A stretch of DNA of 58,506 nucleotides from Novosphingobium sp. (GCF_027489515.1 NZ_JAIXZS010000030.1:1-58506); one strand, 5' to 3'. Counted from the stretch's first letter, positions 1 to 9,314 are shown. Numbers and translations: made by a program. Notes: a model not told the origin generated them from the letters alone.

Positions 1-1295
1 GCTCGCTTCTGGTCCTCGACGATCGTGCGCGCGGCGAGGAAATAGTGGAACGCCGCCCAGAACCCGGTCGGCGCAAGGATGAGGAGCGCCGAGCGCAGCG
101 AATTGGCATCGGGGCCGGCCGGCCCGGCGAACCAGTCGCTCAGCATGCCGACGCCCTGCGGCGCGACGATGAGGTTGAACACGTTGGCGATGAGGAGCGC
201 AATGGCGCTGAACATCGCGCGCATCTTGGGCGGGGCAAGGTTCTGGCCAAGCGCGAAGGCGGGGCCGATGTAGAAATAGATGCCCGGGATGAACAGCCAC
301 AGCGAGACCGTCGCGAGCGTCAGGTTGTGCGTGTAGATCGCGATGATGCCCGGCACCGTCGCCACCGCCGTCACCGCGCCCAGCAGATAGACGATCTTGC
401 GCGGATCGGTGTACGAGGGACGGGCAAGGATCCATGCCGTGAGCAGCGAGGCACCGATACCCATCACGAGGTGGATCGGCCCGACAATCGCGCCGGCTGC
501 GCCCACGTCGATCTGGTAGGTGCGCTGGAGGAAGGTGGGGATGAACCACATCAGGCCCCAACCCCACAGCGCGCCGACACCGCTGCCCATCATCACGTGG
601 AATGCGGACCGCTGGCTCAGGCAGAAGCGCAGCGTTTCCATCAAGGTCGGGTTGTCATCGCTCTTGATCACGTCGAGGCAGCCGCGCTTGGGTTCACGGA
701 TCGTCGCCATGATCAGCAGCGCAAGCAGGATGCCGGGGATGCCGAGCACGAGGAACGCAGCGCGCCAGCCATAGGCAGCCGCCACCGCGCCTGCCATGTC
801 CGCGCCGATCCACGCGCCGATGGGGGCGCCGAGGCAGAAGATCGTCAGCGCCATCGGGCGGCGCGCGGCAGGGAAATAGTCGCAGATGATCGAGTTGCAC
901 GAAGGCGTGCCGCCTGCTTCGCCCACGCCCACGCCCATGCGCGCCAGCAAGAGCTCGATATAGCCGCGCGAGAGGCCGCACAGGGTCGTCATCAGCGACC
1001 ACAGCGTGATCGAGACGGCGAGCAGGTTGCGCCGGTTGTAGCGGTCGGCGATCCATGAGAGCGGGATGCCCATGCTGACATAGAACAGCGCGAGCGACAC
1101 ACCGGTGAGGAAGGCCACGCCGCCATCGCTGAGGTGCAGGTCGAGCCGGATCTGCTCAAGCACGGTTGACATCACGTAGCGGTCCGCGATGTTGATCGTA
1201 TAGGCCAGCATCATCACGAACAGCACGTACCAGCGCAGCGCTACGGAGGCATTTTCCTCGCCTGCGGGTGCTGTCGTCGCGCCTATTGCTGCCAT
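1..1295 (-). CDS. MFS transporter, spinster-like (3' end cut by window edge)
   Basis: The reverse strand reads open from an ATG at 1295 (AGGA about 8 nt upstream) to the left edge, about 431 codons with no stop, so the C-terminus lies outside the window. The N-terminal half shows the spinster-like MFS pattern: a first helix ending TINIADRYVM, the loop 2-3 motif SWIADRYNRRN, and helix 4 with ARMGVGVGEAGG. Successive hydrophobic segments fit a 12-helix inner-membrane carrier. It starts 34 nt after the stop of the TPR-sulfotransferase and is probably co-transcribed with it. Such carriers often sit beside TBDRs and move solutes across the inner membrane after outer-membrane uptake. The substrate cannot be read from the sequence; a link to the compound handled by the divergent demethylation operon is inference. 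Confidence 0.9.
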   Translation of the reverse strand, partial: MAAIGATTAPAGEENASVALRWYVLFVMMLAYTINIADRYVMSTVLEQIRLDLHLSDGGVAFLTGVSLALFYVSMGIPLSWIADRYNRRNLLAVSITLWSLMTTLCGLSRGYIELLLARMGVGVGEAGGTPSCNSIICDYFPAARRPMALTIFCLGAPIGAWIGADMAGAVAAAYGWRAAFLVLGIPGILLALLIMATIREPKRGCLDVIKSDDNPTLMETLRFCLSQRSAFHVMMGSGVGALWGWGLMWFIPTFLQRTYQIDVGAAGAIVGPIHLVMGIGASLLTAWILARPSYTDPRKIVYLLGAVTAVATVPGIIAIYTHNLTLATVSLWLFIPGIYFYIGPAFALGQNLAPPKMRAMFSAIALLIANVFNLIVAPQGVGMLSDWFAGPAGPDANSLRSALLILAPTGFWAAFHYFLAARTIVEDQKR

Positions 1296-1329
1296 TGGCT
1301 ATTCCTGTCCCGATTTTGCTTGTGGTTGT

Positions 1330-3393
1330 TCATCGTGGTGCGAGCTGCGGCCCGAGCGCCGCGCGCAGCGGCTCGAGCCAGGGTTCGAACTTCTTCCACT
1401 GATCCAGCCCGTCGCGGAAGATGGGCTGGCGCACCTGTTCGGAGCTTGGCGTGCGCACGGAGCGCTTCGTCTTGTGGAACTCGATGCAGGCATCCTCGAA
1501 GGGGAGGCCGCAATAATCGAGGATCCGCCGCACGCTGCCTTCGAGGTCCTCGACCACGTCCTCGTGCTGCACGCGCAGCACCCGGCCGGGAAGTACCGCA
1601 TCCCAGTGGTCCATCAGCTCGACGTAGGTCTTGTAGTAGCGCGCGATGTCCTCGATGCCGTAGGTGAATTCCTGCCCCTGTGCGAAGAGCTGCTTGAGGT
1701 TGCTGAAGCAGCACGCCATCGGATCACGCCGCGCATCGATGATCTTCGCATTCGGCAGGATCAGGTGAATGAGGCCGACATGCCGGAAGTTGTTCGGCAT
1801 CTTGTCGATGAAGTAGGGCCGGCCAAGGATGCGGTTGGGCATCGTGTCGGCGATGTACTGCTCGCCGTATTGGCGCACCGCCGCTGCATCGAGATCCTCC
1901 AGCGAGCCGGGATAGAGCGGCTTGTCGAAGTTGAGCTCGCGCCCCTGCAATTCGTGCACGATGCGCTGGATATCGGGCAGTTCCTGTGTGCCTTCGACCA
2001 TCGAGTGCGAGGCAAGGATCTGCTCAAGCAGCGTTGAGCCCGAACGCGGCAGGCCGAGGACGAAGATCGGCGAGGGATCATCAAGCCCCCAGCCTTCGCG
2101 CCTGGCGAAGAACGCCGGCGTGCACACACGCCTCTGCTCGCGCGTGTTGGTCTCGAACACTTCGGGCACGTAGCCGTTGCTCGCGCGGTGCATCGTGTTG
2201 CCGCGCGAATAGGCGACCCATGAGCCTTCGTAGTCGCCGGCATCCTCCAGCGCCTTGCCGAGCGCGAAGGCGATATGGATGCGATCGACTTCGGCGGTTG
2301 CCGGGGCATCCAGGCGTTCGCGCATGACGGCGATGGATTCGGCGGAGAACCGGTAGGTCTTGAGGTTGGCGAGGCTCCACCAGGCGTCACCGAAATCGGG
2401 TCGATCGGCCGTCGCCGCCATGTAGGCGTCGATCGCCTCGGCGGTGAGCCCTTCGGTCTTGAGCGCATGGCCGAGCCAGAGGTTGAGATCGCTTCGCCGG
2501 GCCCGCGCTTCGATCCCGTCGCCGGGGATCTCGCTCAGCATCGCGCGGTATTCCGGGATCACGCTGGCAAAATCGCCAAGGCCGACCCTGATCGTCGCGG
2601 CCTGAATGCGGTGCGCATGATTGCGCGGATCGCGCTGCAGCAGGGGCTCCAGCACCTCGCGCGCCTGCGGGAACTTGTGCCGCGCGATCAGCACTTGCAC
2701 GTGTTCGTGGCGGGCCTCGTCGTGGTCGGGGACCATCGCCAGCACGCCCTCGTAAAGCGTATCGGCATCATCGAGCACATTGCGGCGGTGGCCGATCTGC
2801 GCGAGCACGCGCATCGCCTCGGGGTGATTGCCGGCTTCCAGCAGGAATTGGCGGATCAGGCTCTCGGCCACATCGATCTCGCCGTCGCCATAGAGCACCT
2901 TGGCCTGGACGATCGGGGTAGGCAGGCTCGCAAGATGCGCGAAGTGACGCGCGGCCAGCTCGGCGCTGCGCGTATCGCCCGTCATCCGGTAGAGCCCGTC
3001 GAGCATCCGCCAGCCCATCGCGAGCGCCGGGTTGATCGTTACTGCGGTGCGCAGATGGAAGATCGCCGCCGGGGCATCGCGCTGCGCGACATGGCACAGG
3101 CCGCGCTCGAGGAACATCTGGCTGAAACCGGGATGGTGGGTGGCGAGCCGTTCCAGCGCCGCGAGCGCCGCCTCGGTCTCCTTGAGCATGCGCCGCGAAT
3201 GCGCAACAATCAGCAGGAGATCGCGGTTCGCGGGATCGGCGGAAAGCAGTTTCTCGGCGCCTGCCGCAGCTGCGGCGTAATCGCCTTTTGCCTGCAGCGC
3301 ATGCAGTGCCTTGATCTCGGCCTCCGACGGTGCCGCCGGGTGCGCGTTTGCGGAAGTCCTGTCAGCGTCGGCAAGGTCGATCTGCGTGGCCAT
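1330..3393 (-). CDS. TPR-repeat sulfotransferase family protein
   Basis: This 687-aa protein has an N-terminal half (about residues 25-400) of helical TPR-like repeats. The C-terminal sulfotransferase domain opens with a 5'-phosphosulfate loop, PIFVLGLPRSGSTLLEQ, at 442-458. A later helix-rich segment with RRDPMACCFSN resembles the 3'-phosphate-binding region of PAPS-dependent enzymes. The family is common in sphingomonads and Caulobacter, typically beside a TBDR, and usually has no experimentally assigned acceptor. The start ATG at 3393 has AGGA about 10 nt upstream. It lies between the TBDR and the MFS carrier on the same strand. The domain call is firm; whether it is catalytically active, and on what, is unknown. 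Confidence 0.88.
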   Translation of the reverse strand: MATQIDLADADRTSANAHPAAPSEAEIKALHALQAKGDYAAAAAGAEKLLSADPANRDLLLIVAHSRRMLKETEAALAALERLATHHPGFSQMFLERGLCHVAQRDAPAAIFHLRTAVTINPALAMGWRMLDGLYRMTGDTRSAELAARHFAHLASLPTPIVQAKVLYGDGEIDVAESLIRQFLLEAGNHPEAMRVLAQIGHRRNVLDDADTLYEGVLAMVPDHDEARHEHVQVLIARHKFPQAREVLEPLLQRDPRNHAHRIQAATIRVGLGDFASVIPEYRAMLSEIPGDGIEARARRSDLNLWLGHALKTEGLTAEAIDAYMAATADRPDFGDAWWSLANLKTYRFSAESIAVMRERLDAPATAEVDRIHIAFALGKALEDAGDYEGSWVAYSRGNTMHRASNGYVPEVFETNTREQRRVCTPAFFARREGWGLDDPSPIFVLGLPRSGSTLLEQILASHSMVEGTQELPDIQRIVHELQGRELNFDKPLYPGSLEDLDAAAVRQYGEQYIADTMPNRILGRPYFIDKMPNNFRHVGLIHLILPNAKIIDARRDPMACCFSNLKQLFAQGQEFTYGIEDIARYYKTYVELMDHWDAVLPGRVLRVQHEDVVEDLEGSVRRILDYCGLPFEDACIEFHKTKRSVRTPSSEQVRQPIFRDGLDQWKKFEPWLEPLRAALGPQLAPR

Positions 3394-3480
3394 CAGCGCG
3401 GTGTCCTGTTGGCCGTCGCCCCGTAACTGTCAGACCTGTCCATCAAACTCGCCTATCGAATTCCCGGTAGAGGAGAATGC

Positions 3481-3510
3481 AGGGGGCGGTGCCACGTAGC
3501 ACCACCCCCT
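3481..3510 (-). terminator. Hairpin after the first TBDR gene
   Basis: AGGGGGCGGTGC and GCACCACCCCCT are 12-nt arms around a 6-nt loop, fully paired if one G-U wobble is allowed on one strand. It lies 19 nt past the TBDR stop and before the sulfotransferase start. No clear T-run follows on the minus strand, so it may attenuate or stabilise the 3' end of the receptor mRNA rather than fully terminate. Confidence 0.45.
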
Positions 3511-3528
3511 TCATTCATCAGCATCCGA

Positions 3529-6282
3529 TCACATCTTGGCCGCGATCTTGATGCCGTAGGTCAGCGGACGGACGATCGTCGAAGTCTTGATGTACTGCGA
3601 CGAGTTGGTGAACGTCGAGGCGTGGCTGTTGAACAGGTTGTCGCCGAAGATCGTCACCGTCCAGTTGTCCTTGCTGAAGCCGATCTGGGCATCAGCGAGG
3701 CCGTAGCCCGGCATCTTGTAGCGCAGCACGGTCGTTGCCGGAACGATGATGCCGTTCGGGCCGAGGACGTTGCCGTTGCCCGGGACATCACCCGAGGGAT
3801 AGGTCGCGGGCTGGTTGAACTGCGAGCTGATGTAGTTCGCACCGGCACCGATGAACCAGTCCATGCCGTTCTTGCCGGCCCACTCGTAGCGGACGCGGAT
3901 GTTGCCCTGGAACTTCGGGCTGAAGGGCGTGATGCTGCCCACGTTGCCGAACGGGCTCTGGACCGAGAGCGGCGTCGGGTTGCCCTGGCCGTCGAACCCG
4001 CCAAAGCGCTGCGTGAGGCACTTGCCGAAGTCCGAAGCGGTCGGGTTGTTGACGATGAAGCAGGGCGCATTGGCCTGCTTGCTCTCGTTGTAGGTCGCCG
4101 AACCGTTGATCGTCAGGCCCTCGTAAGGCCGGGCGAACAGCTGCGCTTCAAGCCCCTTGATGTGGTAGGTCGGGCCATTGGTCGCGAACGCGGTGTTGCC
4201 GAAGCCTGCGGCCGGGTTGAAGAAGCCGATCTGGATGTTCTTCCACTCCATGTAGTACGCGGAGAGGTTGAACGTGACCTTGCGGTCGAACAGGTCGGTC
4301 TTGAGGCCTGCTTCGTAGTTGATCAGGTTGTCCGGCGAATAGGCCGCAGGCACCAGCAGCTGGAAGTTGCGGCCATTGCCGCTGTTGACGGTGCTGCCCT
4401 TGCCGTCGGGACCGATGAACGGCAGGCGCGGATCCTGCACACGAGCCGAAGGACCGCGGTTGAACGCACCCGGGCGGAAGCCTTCGCTGTAGGTGAAGTA
4501 CAGCATCGTGCCGTCCTTCGGCTTCCAGGTGATCGTGCCCTTGCTGCGGAAGCCCTTGTACGTCGACTTGAGGCCCAGCGCGTCGAGGTTGGAACCCGTG
4601 ACGCAGACCGGCACCTGATAGCAACCGCCGTTGAAGGTCGAGTAGACCGAACCCTTCTGGAAGTTGTCATAGTAGTAGTAGCGCGTGCCGGCGGTGATCG
4701 TCAGGTTCGGCGTGATGTCGAAATCGACCGAGCCAAACGCTGCGTACTGCTTGTAGCCGCGGGTCACGTCCTGACCGAACGAAACGCCGGCCGGGCGCGC
4801 GCCGGGCACGTTGAGCGTGGCGTTCGGGTTGGGAGCAGCGCGGCCAAGGCAGACCGTGCCGGCCGCCTTGATCTGCGCCGAAGTCAGGCCAAGATCGCAG
4901 TTCGGAATAGTCGTGTACGACCAGTCCATGTTGTCCTGGATCTTGAAGTTCTCGTAGTAACCACCGACGATTGCACGGATACGGCCGGTGTCGGGCGACG
5001 AGATGCGCACTTCGTGGCTCTCGTGCGTGTTACGAACCTTGTCGTTCCAGCGGCTGTTCGGCTCATAGCAGTAGGGCGCCTGGCCGACGTTCCAATAGTA
5101 GTTCGCGCCGCCGGTGCACTGGTAGAAGATGCCGTAGGTCGCGCGGGCGTAGTTGGTGTAGTCGCCCTGCTGGTTGATGTGGCGCTTCAGGTAGGCGCCG
5201 GTGTAGATCACCTTGAAGTCGCCGATCTTGCCGTTCAGCGTCCAGGCCGTGTTCCAGTAGTCGTCCTTGTTGTACTGGGGCGAGAACAGCGTCGAGGACA
5301 GGCCCGTCAGCGGCGCGTAGTCATAGGTGTAGGTCTGGACCGCGAAGGTGCCGCGCGATTCCAGCTTCTGGTAGGCCTGCGTGACGAGCAGGTCCCAATC
5401 CGGCGCAACCTGCCAGGCAAGGGCGAGGCGGCCACCGGTGTAGTCGACCGGGTTGAAGTTGTCCTCGACGAGCGCCGAGTTGTCATACTTGCCCTGACGG
5501 CTCTGCTGGTCCGGGGTCAGCTGGTTGCCGTTGCCCTGATAGGCCAGGTAGTACGAGCCAAGGTCGCTCGGCCGGCGCGTGAAGGTCGAGAGCTTGTTGT
5601 CGATGTAGCCGCCGCGGTGGTCGGTGTAGACAACCGCGCGGATCGCCAGCTTGTCTTCGATGATCGGCACGTTGATCATCGCGTTGAACGAGCCGTTGGT
5701 CGTGCCGCCGGCGGTGCCGCCGAAGCTGCCCTCGAAGCGGCCCTCGAACTTGCTCAGCTTGGGCTTGTTGGTGATGTAGCGAACCACACCGGCCTGCGCG
5801 CCGCCACCAAAGAGCGTGCCCTGCGGACCTTCGAGCACTTCGACGCGCTCCATGTCAGCCACATAGACGTCAGCGTTACGCGCCGGGAACTGCATCGACT
5901 GGTCATCGAGGTAGAGCGCGACGTTCGGGAAGCCCCCGATGGTCGCCGAGGACTGCTGACCCGCGAAACCGGCCGAGAGACCGCGCAGGAGGATCGCGCC
6001 CTGGCCCGGGCCGTTGTTCGAGAAGGTGACGTTCGGGGTGTACTTGAGCAGGCCCTCGATAGAGGTCACGTTGAGCTTGCTCAGCGTGTCGGTGCTGAAC
6101 GCCTGCAGGGTCAGCGGCACGTCCTGGATCGACTGGTCACGGCGCTGCGCCGTCACGATGATCACATCCGAGCTGGTGGAGGCGTTATCAGCCTGCGGCG
6201 CCGCATCCTGCGCCAGCGCGAAATCGGCCGAGCCCAGCGCAACGGCCGCGGCGGCGCACGACAACATAAACCGTGATTTCAT
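3529..6282 (-). CDS. TonB-dependent outer-membrane receptor
   Basis: The protein is 917 aa from the ATG at 6282. I prefer this start over an open extension to 6420 because it yields a clean signal peptide (MKSRFMLSCAAAAVALG...ALAQ) and has AGGATGGGGG just upstream. After the signal come a TonB-box-like DVIIVTAQRR, then a plug domain with RVEVLEGPQGTLFGGGAQAG and the VVRYITNKP segment. A long beta-barrel of aromatic-rich strands follows. It belongs to the large sphingomonad TBDR group that imports organic nutrients as well as siderophores. It is divergent from the Rieske-led operon, so it may import that operon's substrate (inference). The C-terminus ends IKIAAKM, with Met instead of the usual terminal Phe. 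Confidence 0.93.
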   Translation of the reverse strand: MKSRFMLSCAAAAVALGSADFALAQDAAPQADNASTSSDVIIVTAQRRDQSIQDVPLTLQAFSTDTLSKLNVTSIEGLLKYTPNVTFSNNGPGQGAILLRGLSAGFAGQQSSATIGGFPNVALYLDDQSMQFPARNADVYVADMERVEVLEGPQGTLFGGGAQAGVVRYITNKPKLSKFEGRFEGSFGGTAGGTTNGSFNAMINVPIIEDKLAIRAVVYTDHRGGYIDNKLSTFTRRPSDLGSYYLAYQGNGNQLTPDQQSRQGKYDNSALVEDNFNPVDYTGGRLALAWQVAPDWDLLVTQAYQKLESRGTFAVQTYTYDYAPLTGLSSTLFSPQYNKDDYWNTAWTLNGKIGDFKVIYTGAYLKRHINQQGDYTNYARATYGIFYQCTGGANYYWNVGQAPYCYEPNSRWNDKVRNTHESHEVRISSPDTGRIRAIVGGYYENFKIQDNMDWSYTTIPNCDLGLTSAQIKAAGTVCLGRAAPNPNATLNVPGARPAGVSFGQDVTRGYKQYAAFGSVDFDITPNLTITAGTRYYYYDNFQKGSVYSTFNGGCYQVPVCVTGSNLDALGLKSTYKGFRSKGTITWKPKDGTMLYFTYSEGFRPGAFNRGPSARVQDPRLPFIGPDGKGSTVNSGNGRNFQLLVPAAYSPDNLINYEAGLKTDLFDRKVTFNLSAYYMEWKNIQIGFFNPAAGFGNTAFATNGPTYHIKGLEAQLFARPYEGLTINGSATYNESKQANAPCFIVNNPTASDFGKCLTQRFGGFDGQGNPTPLSVQSPFGNVGSITPFSPKFQGNIRVRYEWAGKNGMDWFIGAGANYISSQFNQPATYPSGDVPGNGNVLGPNGIIVPATTVLRYKMPGYGLADAQIGFSKDNWTVTIFGDNLFNSHASTFTNSSQYIKTSTIVRPLTYGIKIAAKM

Positions 6283-6844
6283 TGTAACCCCCATCCTTCT
6301 CATTTTCACCCGGCACCAGGCCGGGACCCATCCAAGCGCGGCCACGGTGTGCTGCGTGCGGGGCAAGTCAGGATACGCCTGCAGGAAAATGCGGGAAGGG
6401 CGCTTGTCAAAGCCCTTCACAATGGATCGACCCCATCCAGCCCGACCCTCTTCCAGCTGGCAATTCCCTGATTTTACTCCCCGTTTTCAGCACGCTCATC
6501 GACGCGTTTGGGCAAGCCTAGGTCAAAGCAAGGTCTAAATCCACCCCCAGATTGCCGCCCATGCAGGTCGCGGCGGGGTGTGTCATTTTGGTTGTATCAC
6601 CAGCTGGCGCGTCCACGCACTTGCCCAAGCATCTGTTAAACAAGCAAAGTTACCGAATTAAGGCAGCGCGCACAGCGTTGGCGCTCGGCCCGGATGGCGC
6701 CGGATCGGTCTCCGGCCATGCCTTTTTGTCAATTTTCCATGGCGGCATAAGGAAATCCGATTGGCTGCATTCGCGCGGTTGGTCCACCCGGTGGCACATC
6801 TGTTCCCCGCGCAAGGGGGACACCATTCAGATGGACAAGCACGC
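6283..6844. promoter_or_regulatory. 562-bp divergent intergenic region between TBDR and Rieske operon
   Basis: No convincing gene lies here. It must carry the promoters for the TBDR unit (minus) and for the oxygenase operon (plus). It is less GC-rich than its flanks, especially around 6580-6665. I found no long palindrome or riboswitch fold by eye. Only short inverted elements are visible, such as TGGT-N6-ACCA near 6593. No regulator gene lies next to it, so the controlling factor is unknown. Confidence 0.5.
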
Positions 6845-8056
6845 ATGATCGACCTCAGCCGGATCGGCTCGCTTCTGGCCCAGCGGCCCGAAGGCCACTG
6901 CCTCCCTCAGGCGCTCTACAACGATCCCGGAGTCTTCGACTTCGACATGACCGCCATCTACGGCACGAGCTGGCTCATGGCGGGCTTCGAGTGCGAGCTG
7001 CCCAAGGCCGGCAGCTACATCTCGCAGATGGTCGGTAAGTGGCCGGTGCTCATCGTCAAGGGCCGCGACGGCGAGATTCGCGCCTTCCACAACACCTGCC
7101 GCCATCGCGGCTCGATCCTCTGTGCAGCGGGCAGCGGCTCGGCGCCCAAGATCGTGTGCCCCTACCACCGCTGGACTTACGAGCTCGACGGTTCGCTGCT
7201 TTCGGCGATGCGCATGGAGCCCGATTTCGACAAGGCCGCCCACAGCCTGCGCCCGATCCAGCTCGAGCGCGTTGCCGGCTGCCTGTTCATCTGCTTCGAT
7301 GACAACCCGCCGCCGTTCAACGAGTTTGCGCTTCGGCTCGAAGAATACCTCGCGCCGCATGACCTCAAGAACGCCAAGCTCGCGTTCGAAAGCACGATCA
7401 TCGAATATGCCAACTGGAAGCTCGTCATGGAAAACGGGCGCGAGTGCTATCACTGCGCCACTGGTCACCCGGAACTGGCTCGCACGTTCCCGGTCGGCAT
7501 GTCGAAGCATTTCGAGATTGATGGCGATACGCAGGTCCAGACCTTCCATGAAACGATGGCGGCCCTCGGGCTTGCTACTGAGGCAATCGAAGGCGAGTGG
7601 TGGCAGCTGGCGCGCTTCCAGCTCAATCCACAGGTCGTCTCGCTGTCAATGGATGGAAAGCATCTCGTCAAAAAGCTGATGTGCGACCTGAATGGCGGCG
7701 ATATCGGCTCGATGCGACTTGCCGTCGATCCGCACTGCTTCACCCATTCGACCGCCGACCACACCTTCATGTTCAGCGCGATGCCGGTCGGCCCCCACGA
7801 GACCGCCGTTACCGGCAAGTGGCTGGTCCACAAGGACGCGGTCGAAGGCGTGGACTACTCGGTCGAGGAACTCGCCGACCTGTGGACCCGCACCAACCTG
7901 CAAGACAAGGAACTGGCCGAGAACAACCAGCTCGGCGTCAACAGCCCCGGCTTCCGCCCCGGGCCCTATTCGCAGGAAGCCGAGATGCTCGCGCTGCGCT
8001 TTACCGACTGGTACTGCGACACCGCAGCCAAGTATGTCGAGAAGCATGGTAGCTGA
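6845..8056 (+). CDS. Rieske non-heme iron oxygenase, GbcA-like N-demethylase
   Basis: This 403-aa protein starts with the Rieske [2Fe-2S] domain: C85-x-H87 in NTCRHRGS and C105-x2-H108 in CPYHRWTY. The catalytic domain has the mononuclear-iron segment MENGRECYHCATGHPEL with H203 and H208. The ECYHC...HP pattern is characteristic of oxygenases acting on quaternary ammonium compounds, such as glycine betaine monooxygenase GbcA, stachydrine demethylase Stc2 and choline monooxygenase, rather than of aromatic-ring dioxygenases. Expected reaction: O2-dependent removal of one N-methyl as formaldehyde. The ATG at 6845 is chosen because the family N-terminus begins there; an upstream in-frame extension has no homology. 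No reductase partner (GbcB type) is encoded nearby. It is the first gene of the operon and overlaps the next by 11 nt. Confidence 0.9.
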   Translation: MIDLSRIGSLLAQRPEGHCLPQALYNDPGVFDFDMTAIYGTSWLMAGFECELPKAGSYISQMVGKWPVLIVKGRDGEIRAFHNTCRHRGSILCAAGSGSAPKIVCPYHRWTYELDGSLLSAMRMEPDFDKAAHSLRPIQLERVAGCLFICFDDNPPPFNEFALRLEEYLAPHDLKNAKLAFESTIIEYANWKLVMENGRECYHCATGHPELARTFPVGMSKHFEIDGDTQVQTFHETMAALGLATEAIEGEWWQLARFQLNPQVVSLSMDGKHLVKKLMCDLNGGDIGSMRLAVDPHCFTHSTADHTFMFSAMPVGPHETAVTGKWLVHKDAVEGVDYSVEELADLWTRTNLQDKELAENNQLGVNSPGFRPGPYSQEAEMLALRFTDWYCDTAAKYVEKHGS

Positions 8057-9311
8057 TTCTTCCCGGGGACTCCGTCCCGAAACGCTCGCTGTCGCCTTCG
8101 GTTATGATCCGGCCGAGGCGTTCGGCGCGGTCAAGCCGCCGGTCTATCTCACCTCGACCTTCATCTACCCCAGCGCTCAGCACGCGAAGGACGTCCACGA
8201 GGCGTTCTTCGACGGCACCGGGCCGCTGGCGGGCAAGAAAGGTGAGGGGCATATCTATTCGCGCCTCGGCCATCCGGGGCTCGACATTCTCGAAGCGCGC
8301 CTTGCCGCGATCGACGGGGCGGAAGCAGCCGCCGCGTTTTCGAGCGGCATGGCCGCGCATTCCTCCATCGCCCTCACATTCGTGAAGCCGGGAGACAGCG
8401 TGCTTCATGGCCGCCCGATCTATGGCGGGGTGGACATGCTTTATGGCTCGGTCATGCCGGGCTTTGGCACCCATGTCGAAACTTACACCGACGGATGCGA
8501 TCCGGATGCCGTGCGCGCAGCCGCCCGCGCCGCGCTCGCCAAGGGACCGCTTGCGTTGATCGTTGCGGAAACCCCGGCCAACCCGACCGCCGCGATGGTC
8601 GATCTCGACCTGATGGTTGCCGTGGCCGACGAGATCGGCCGCGAAGCGGGTCGCCGTCCGCTGGTCGTGGTGGACAACACTCTGCTCGGCCCCTTCGCGC
8701 AGCGCCCGATCGAGCAGGGCGTCGATCTGTGCATGACCTCGCTCACCAAGTACTGCGCCGGGCACAGCGATCTGCTGGCGGGCGGGGTGAGCGGCAAGCT
8801 GGAACTCATCCACCAGCTGCGCACCTTGCGCACCACCTGGGGCAACCACCTCGATCCCTTCACGGCGTGGCTCGTCGTGCGCAGCCTCGAATCCGCCTCG
8901 GTGCGGATCGAGCGTGCGATGTCGAACGCGCGGAAGGTGGCGGAATTCCTGCAGGGTCATCCCAAGGTAGCCGGCGTCACTTATCTCGGCTTCCTCAAGG
9001 ACGGCACCCCGGCGCGCGCGGTCTATGATCGCCAGTGCAGGGGTGCAGGATCGACCTTTTCGTTCCACCTCCACGGCGGCGAGGCAGAATCGTTCCGCAT
9101 GCTCGATGCGCTAAGGCTGCTCAAGCTCGCGGTCAGCCTCGGCGGATCGGAAACGCTGATCTGCCATTCGGCCACGACCACCCACTATGCCGTCCCGCGC
9201 GAGGGGCGCCTTGCCGGCGGCATCACCGACGGCACGATGCGCCTGTCCGTCGGGCTCGAACACGCCGACGATATCATCGCCGATCTCTCCCAGGCACTAG
9301 AGGCTGTCTGA
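8046..9311 (+). CDS. PLP-dependent Cys/Met metabolism enzyme (cystathionine gamma-lyase/synthase or methionine gamma-lyase type)
   Basis: This 421-aa fold-type I PLP enzyme has the family landmarks in order: AAAAFSSGMAA (PLP phosphate binding), IVAETPANPT, VVVDNTLLGP (Asp to the pyridine N), and TSLTKYCAGHSDLLAG with Schiff-base K235. SATTTHYAVPREGR and GTMRLSVGLE close the domain. The family performs gamma- or beta-elimination or replacement on sulfur amino acids and needs a free alpha-amino group. The ATG at 8046 lies inside the end of the oxygenase gene, so the two are translationally coupled. A Cys/Met enzyme is not part of known glycine betaine or stachydrine clusters and is the oddest member here. 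Exact reaction unknown. Confidence 0.88.
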   Translation: MVADSSRGLRPETLAVAFGYDPAEAFGAVKPPVYLTSTFIYPSAQHAKDVHEAFFDGTGPLAGKKGEGHIYSRLGHPGLDILEARLAAIDGAEAAAAFSSGMAAHSSIALTFVKPGDSVLHGRPIYGGVDMLYGSVMPGFGTHVETYTDGCDPDAVRAAARAALAKGPLALIVAETPANPTAAMVDLDLMVAVADEIGREAGRRPLVVVDNTLLGPFAQRPIEQGVDLCMTSLTKYCAGHSDLLAGGVSGKLELIHQLRTLRTTWGNHLDPFTAWLVVRSLESASVRIERAMSNARKVAEFLQGHPKVAGVTYLGFLKDGTPARAVYDRQCRGAGSTFSFHLHGGEAESFRMLDALRLLKLAVSLGGSETLICHSATTTHYAVPREGRLAGGITDGTMRLSVGLEHADDIIADLSQALEAV

Positions 9312-9314
9312 ATC

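Noticed and set aside
3622..6276. Very long open frame (884 codons) on the plus strand opposite the first TBDR
   Set aside because: High-GC coding DNA often leaves the opposite strand open. The translation is low-complexity, Arg/Val/Asp/Ala-rich, with no known motif, while the minus strand gives a clear TBDR.
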